From Prionace glauca (taxonomy: Eukaryota > Chordata > Chondrichthyes > Carcharhiniformes > Carcharhinidae): a stretch of DNA of 64,000 nucleotides. Within the stretch, counting starts at the first letter, position 1, and every line of letters begins with the position of its first letter. The stretch lies in NCBI GenBank assembly GCA_037974335.1, contig CM075760.1, positions 41,544,103 through 41,608,102 on the forward strand, given 5' to 3'. Positions 59,877 through 64,000 of the stretch are shown piece after piece. The notes beneath the pieces were generated by a model, which was not told the origin of the DNA, did no database searches, and saw only the letters and a list, made by a program, of their open reading frames with translations. A program made the translations under genes and the position numbers.

Positions 59877-60766
59877 TTAGCCAGTGAGCTTGGTGAAGGG
59901 GCTCAGTAGAACCTTCTTCAGGTCCTCTCGGAACTTGGTCTGAGCGACTGCGTAGATGAAGACGTTGTTGCAGGAACTGACTAGCTGGAGCATGTTTGCT
60001 GTTTCCTGAAATATGTACCGTGGGTCTTTGAAATCCAGGCTGGTGCGGTAGCCCAGACCTGTAATCCACACATAGAGGGTGTATATGACATAGGTGACCC
60101 AGAGGAGGAGGAAGCTGAGGGCGATGGCGAACAGCAGGATGATGGACCTCTTGCGGTTGGCCATCTCTGGGTCCCCGTGACCCTCCGTGTCCCGGAGTCT
60201 ACTGCGAGCTCTGCTGGCCACTAAGATGTGTTTTACGGTTAGACCGTTAAGAAGCAGGATGAGGAGGAACGGGAGAAATGGGGTTAAGACGTTGTCCAGC
60301 CAACTAAATGCCTGCCAGGCGGGCAGCGTGTAATAACTGGGCTTAAAAACACAGAACCAGGGCACCCCGTCCAGGATGTACAGGGGCTGGTAAGAGAAAT
60401 AGAAAGGGACATTCCTGACACAGCTCAGGACACAGACTATTCCTATAATCAGCAATGCTGTTTTCTCGGTGCAGTACCTGGTCTTCAGGCTCTGGCAGCA
60501 GATGGCCACAAAACGGTCGATGGTAAAAACCACTGTCAACCAGACAGATGCATCCCGGGTAAAATAGACCAGCAGATTGGTGAGTGTACATGCGGGAGTG
60601 GTAGACAGGACGCTGTTCTGAAAGTAGATGCGGCCAATCCGGTTGAGGATGACGGCAATGATGATGACAAGGAAATCAGCCAACGCTATCGCGATCAGGT
60701 AGTAGGTGATGCACCCTGACAGTCCGCATCGTCCTCGGGATAAGATTACGATCGTCAGCAAGTTGG
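59877..60766 (-). CDS. GPR139-like receptor, main exon (minus strand)
   Basis: Second receptor of the same family as 20-3383. On the minus strand the exon begins after a TTTCAG acceptor (60772-60767) with bases that complete a split codon, then NLLTIVILSRGRCGLSGC, and stays open to TAA 59877-59879. Motifs are helix 2 ALADFL, helix 3 DASVWLTVVFTIDRF, a basic third loop (RSRLRDTEG, NRKRSIILLF) and helix 7 SSCNNVFIYAVAQTKFRED. The exon boundary falls at the same place in helix 1 as in the other gene. Exon 1 is not visible in the next 3.2 kb and probably lies beyond the window. Base composition is more GC-rich than in the plus-strand gene. The ligand is unknown. Confidence 0.88.
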
Positions 60767-63200
60767 CTGAAATAGAAAGAGGCAGAGAGAGGTGTTACTG
60801 GGAGGGATGTAAACACCAGCCGCTGCGCTCTCCAATCAGTTACTGAAAACCACCCCATCCTTCATCTTGTCAACTCCAGACTCCAGTGATTGTAAAGTCT
60901 CGGCAATGACATGACATTCAAAACTGGATTAATGGTTTTTTACGTTAGGGGGAATCAGTCCAAATTTTAACTCCGCGCTCTGGTCACTGAGGTGATCCCC
61001 TGAGATAACTATCAAATTTCAGATTCTCCGAAAACTTACTGTCACTTCTTCTTCGTACTAATCCCATCCATCCATCAGCCCTATCAGCCCCCATTCAGGC
61101 AGCGTCTCTCTTTTTATAATCTCGTTCTTCGGATTGTCAATCCCTCCAACATCTCGCCTTCCCAGATTTTGATAACACGCTACAACTACCTGAGATCACA
61201 CCGTGTCTCCTATTATGGACTTCCATGCTGCTGATTTGTTTTTTTTTCAGTGTGCCTTTACCTGCCAAGACACTAACTGCTGGAGCTCCTTCTTTCAAAG
61301 ACTAAACTTTCCCTTTGCTCTTCAGGACGATCCTTAGAAAATAAATTTGTTCGACAATTCTAAGTCATTTTGTTGTTCGTATAAAGTTGATGTGTTAAAA
61401 TTCTGTGAAGTATCCCCATTCTACTTATCCGGGTGCCTGAAGAAACAAACGCTACATCACCTTCTCAAATGAAAGATGGAGATGGGCAAGACATATTCGA
61501 CTTGCCATTTCTACATGGATGCAACTAGTGATTAAAAATATATTCATCTGACATTTACCAGACTTACTAACACAAGGGAAAATGCATATGCTTAACCCCC
61601 TCAAATTTTATCAGAAGTTTCAATAATTAATTCTTAATTTGTTAAAACCTCAGTAACAATGTGGACAGCCCAATGCCACCTCATTCAAATCAACGATTAC
61701 TAACTGCTGGAGGTCGCAGCATAGTTTCATGTAACTACTGAATGCATGTTCTATGTCGATGCATCTAATTGAATGATTAGATCGTAATAGCTCATTTTCT
61801 AAGACTGTGTATACCAGTGGATGAAATACAGGTCACTTTATAGGCTTTATCCTGCACAACACTTAAAACACTGGATCGGGTTTCACTACATTTGAATAAA
61901 ACCGAATATTAAACAATTCGATGTTAATGTTTATGCAACGCCATACATTGCAATTCATGAGAATGATTTGGGATCTTTCACCTACCAGGAACACCAACGG
62001 CAGCGAGAATGGGATAAGAAATGGCGAAGAAGAGACCTTTCGCTGGTCCATGCATCCTCTCCCAGAAAGTGAAATGAAGCTGAGACCTGAGCTCTGCAGT
62101 GGTTTCATCGTGTCCCATTTTTATTCTGAGTGAACGTCTCCAGAGGAATAATTACGTTAGAAATGGCACCTTAGTTACAGACCGGTGAACAAACAGATTC
62201 GCTCACTGTTTGGTACCTCCACATTGCACCATTGACAAGGGGGATGATCCCATTGTATACCTAACCAAACTGCTGCTTGCTCATTCCATGGTTACCTCCA
62301 CCTCCCACAAACATTGCCTTCGTGTCTACATCAAGAACAGCAGGTGAGGGGAGATATTGATCTGGGCACTAATCTCAAATTCAAAGACCATCTCTTCTCA
62401 TTTCTGCCCAATTACATCTCGCTCACAGATATCAGAATAGTTAGGCGCGTATTTCCTTCTGAGAGTTTTGGAAACTGTGCTTTTAGGCTAATTGATTGGG
62501 TAACAAATTGTCCCTATATTGGACCTCCCTGATCCTCACACATTAGGCATAGACTAAAATCATGAATAGGTCACTGACCATGGGACGGCGGCGCGGGCTC
62601 GTTGGGCCGAAGGGCCTGTTTCCCGTGCTGTGTTGTTCTTTGTTCTTTGTTCTTTGAAATTAGAAGCATGAGTAGTGCATTCATTATTTCTGAGTCTACT
62701 CCGCCCTTCATTTTGATCATGAGTTATCATCAAACTGCGTTCCTTCTCCCTAATTATTTTTATTAGATGTACATCTAAAACACCTGAAGTCACTATGACC
62801 ATTTTGCACATCCTATGCTCCTGCTGTGACATTCAGCGAGCACAAGATAGATTTCACAGAAATGACAAATGATAACTAAGGTTAATATGCTATATTTTCT
62901 TTAAAAAGTGATACAATGAACCCGCTTTCCGACCTACAAACAGCAAGCGAAACACTTCTTATCTACGAAATTCACCTTGGACTTTATTATTTTGGGGCGA
63001 AATAATTGCAATCCTGCATTTCATTTGTTTATTTTCTCACATAAATCTCGGTCATCTAAAGATTTATTATCGAGACGATGTGTAAATCATATTTGGAGGA
63101 GTAAGCTTGATGAAAGTTACTCTTTGACTCTTCTTTGAAATAAAGGAACAGTTGGTGTCACACATCAATAACCATTCGACTGGAGACAGGCAATGCTTGA
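60767..63200. other. Gene-free stretch upstream of the minus-strand receptor
   Basis: Expected to be intron of the minus-strand receptor. It contains the SINE/LINE tail at 62470-62658. No first exon with an IQRIYYP-like motif was found by eye on the minus strand. Confidence 0.5.
62470..62658 (+). mobile_element. SINE 3' part
   Basis: Ends in GGGCCGAAGGGCCTGTTTCC, GTGCTGTGTTGTTC and TTCTTTGTTCTTTG repeats, the same tail as at 23880-23936. Confidence 0.75.
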
Positions 63201-63204
63201 GCAA

Positions 63205-63287
<83 letters not shown>
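63205..63287 (+). repeat. (TG)n microsatellite
   Basis: About 83 bp of TG repeats with two ATG interruptions (63231 and 63261). Confidence 0.97.
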
Positions 63288-63399
63288 ACTTGGTAGAAAA
63301 GCCTAGTATCATAGATCAGAGTGCTGTCGTTTCCACGGTGTGACTCCTCGCAATGTGAACACTCGCCGTCCCACATCTTGTATAAATTGGCACAGATGA

Positions 63400-63825
63400 G
63401 TGAGTGAATGACAGGGTGGATTCGTAAATTTGCTGACGACATCAAAGCCGGAGGAGTTGTAGACAGTGAGGATGGATGTTATAGTTTGCAGAGGGACATA
63501 GATAAGCTGCAGAGCTGGGCTGAGAGGTGGCACATGGAGTTTGATGCGGAAAAGTGTGAGGTGATTCACTTTGGTAAGGGTAATAGGAGTACACAATATA
63601 GGGCAAATGGAAGGACTCTTGGTAGTGTCGACGAGCAGAGGGATCTCGGTACACATGTGCATAGATCCCTGAAAGTTGGCACCCAGGTTGATAAGGTTGT
63701 TAAGAAGGCGTACGATGTGTTAGCTTTTATTGGGATTGAATTTCGGAGCCGTGAGGTCATTTTGTAACTGTACAAAACTCTGCTGTGGCCACAGTTGGAG
63801 TATTGCATACAGTTCTGGTTGTTCC
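63400..63825 (+). mobile_element. CR1-like LINE fragment
   Basis: An open piece (63408-63767) begins in the catalytic palm (FADDIKAGGVVDSEDG) and continues with MEFDAEKCEVIHFGKGN and VVKKAYDVLAFIGIEFRS, ending at TAA. The C-terminus continues in part to about 63825 (WPQLEYCIQFW-like). Confidence 0.88.
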
Positions 63826-64000
63826 AAAATGTAGAATCAATGTCGATGGAGATAAGGAATAGTAAAGGGAAAAATGTCACTGATGGGTGCAGTCTATAGG
63901 CCCCCAATTAATAACTTCGAGGTGGGGCGGGCTATAAACAAACAAATAACCGATGCATGTAAAAATGACCAACAATAATCATAGGGGATTTTAACCTACA
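63826..64000 (+). mobile_element. CR1-like LINE, endonuclease part, cut by window end
   Basis: Bases near 63890-63910 read as a YRPPINNF-like motif, and those at 63980-64000 as GDFNLP-like, the order expected of the apurinic endonuclease domain of CR1. It is the only endonuclease-coding LINE sequence seen in the window. It abuts the preceding reverse transcriptase fragment in the wrong order, so the two are separate insertions or a rearrangement. Confidence 0.65.

Overview
This is a vertebrate nuclear genome window, almost certainly from a shark or another elasmobranch. Its centre is one complete, unrearranged IgM heavy-chain cluster in the cartilaginous-fish layout (leader-VH-D1-D2-JH-CH1-CH2-CH3-CH4-TM), all on the plus strand between about 37.1 and 56.5 kb. 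The surrounding DNA is AT-rich and full of CR1-like LINEs, tRNA-derived SINEs and microsatellites of types I associate with shark genomes. Family names rest on my reading of translations and motifs; no database search was run.

Layout. (1) 0-3.4 kb: a two-exon GPR139-like receptor gene on the plus strand, with a 5'-truncated CR1 LINE in its intron that keeps an open reverse transcriptase frame. (2) 3.4-25.9 kb: gene-poor DNA with decayed LINEs, a 14-copy 83/84-bp minisatellite (9.86-11.03 kb), simple repeats and two adjoining CR1 copies (20.3-23.4 kb). (3) 25.9-29.3 kb: an old duplicate of the region upstream of the working VH, ending in a VH pseudogene split by two repeat insertions. (4) 29.3-35.0 kb: repeats only. 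(5) 35.0-37.1 kb: the paired copy of that duplication and the VH promoter. (6) 37.1-38.9 kb: leader, VH, D1, D2 and JH, each with readable recombination signals. (7) 38.9-48.9 kb: the JH-CH1 intron, with degenerate intron repeats, then pyrimidine/CA-rich arrays, then a G-rich purine array with many AGCT sites that resembles a mammalian switch region. (8) 48.9-56.5 kb: CH1-CH4 with a secretory tail, then TM exons. (9) 57.2-57.4 kb: a 204-bp near-perfect foldback. (10) 59.9-60.8 kb: a second GPR139-like receptor exon on the minus strand. (11) 60.8-64 kb: repeats and two LINE pieces, the last running off the window.

How the parts work together. VH (23-bp spacer), D1 (12/22), D2 (12/12) and JH (23) obey the 12/23 rule and enforce the order V-D1-D2-J. 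All CH exons join in the same phase. The CH4 exon either reads through to a short secretory tail and nearby poly(A) signals, or is spliced at an internal donor to TM1 and TM2, giving secreted or membrane IgM. No disabling change is visible in any working exon.
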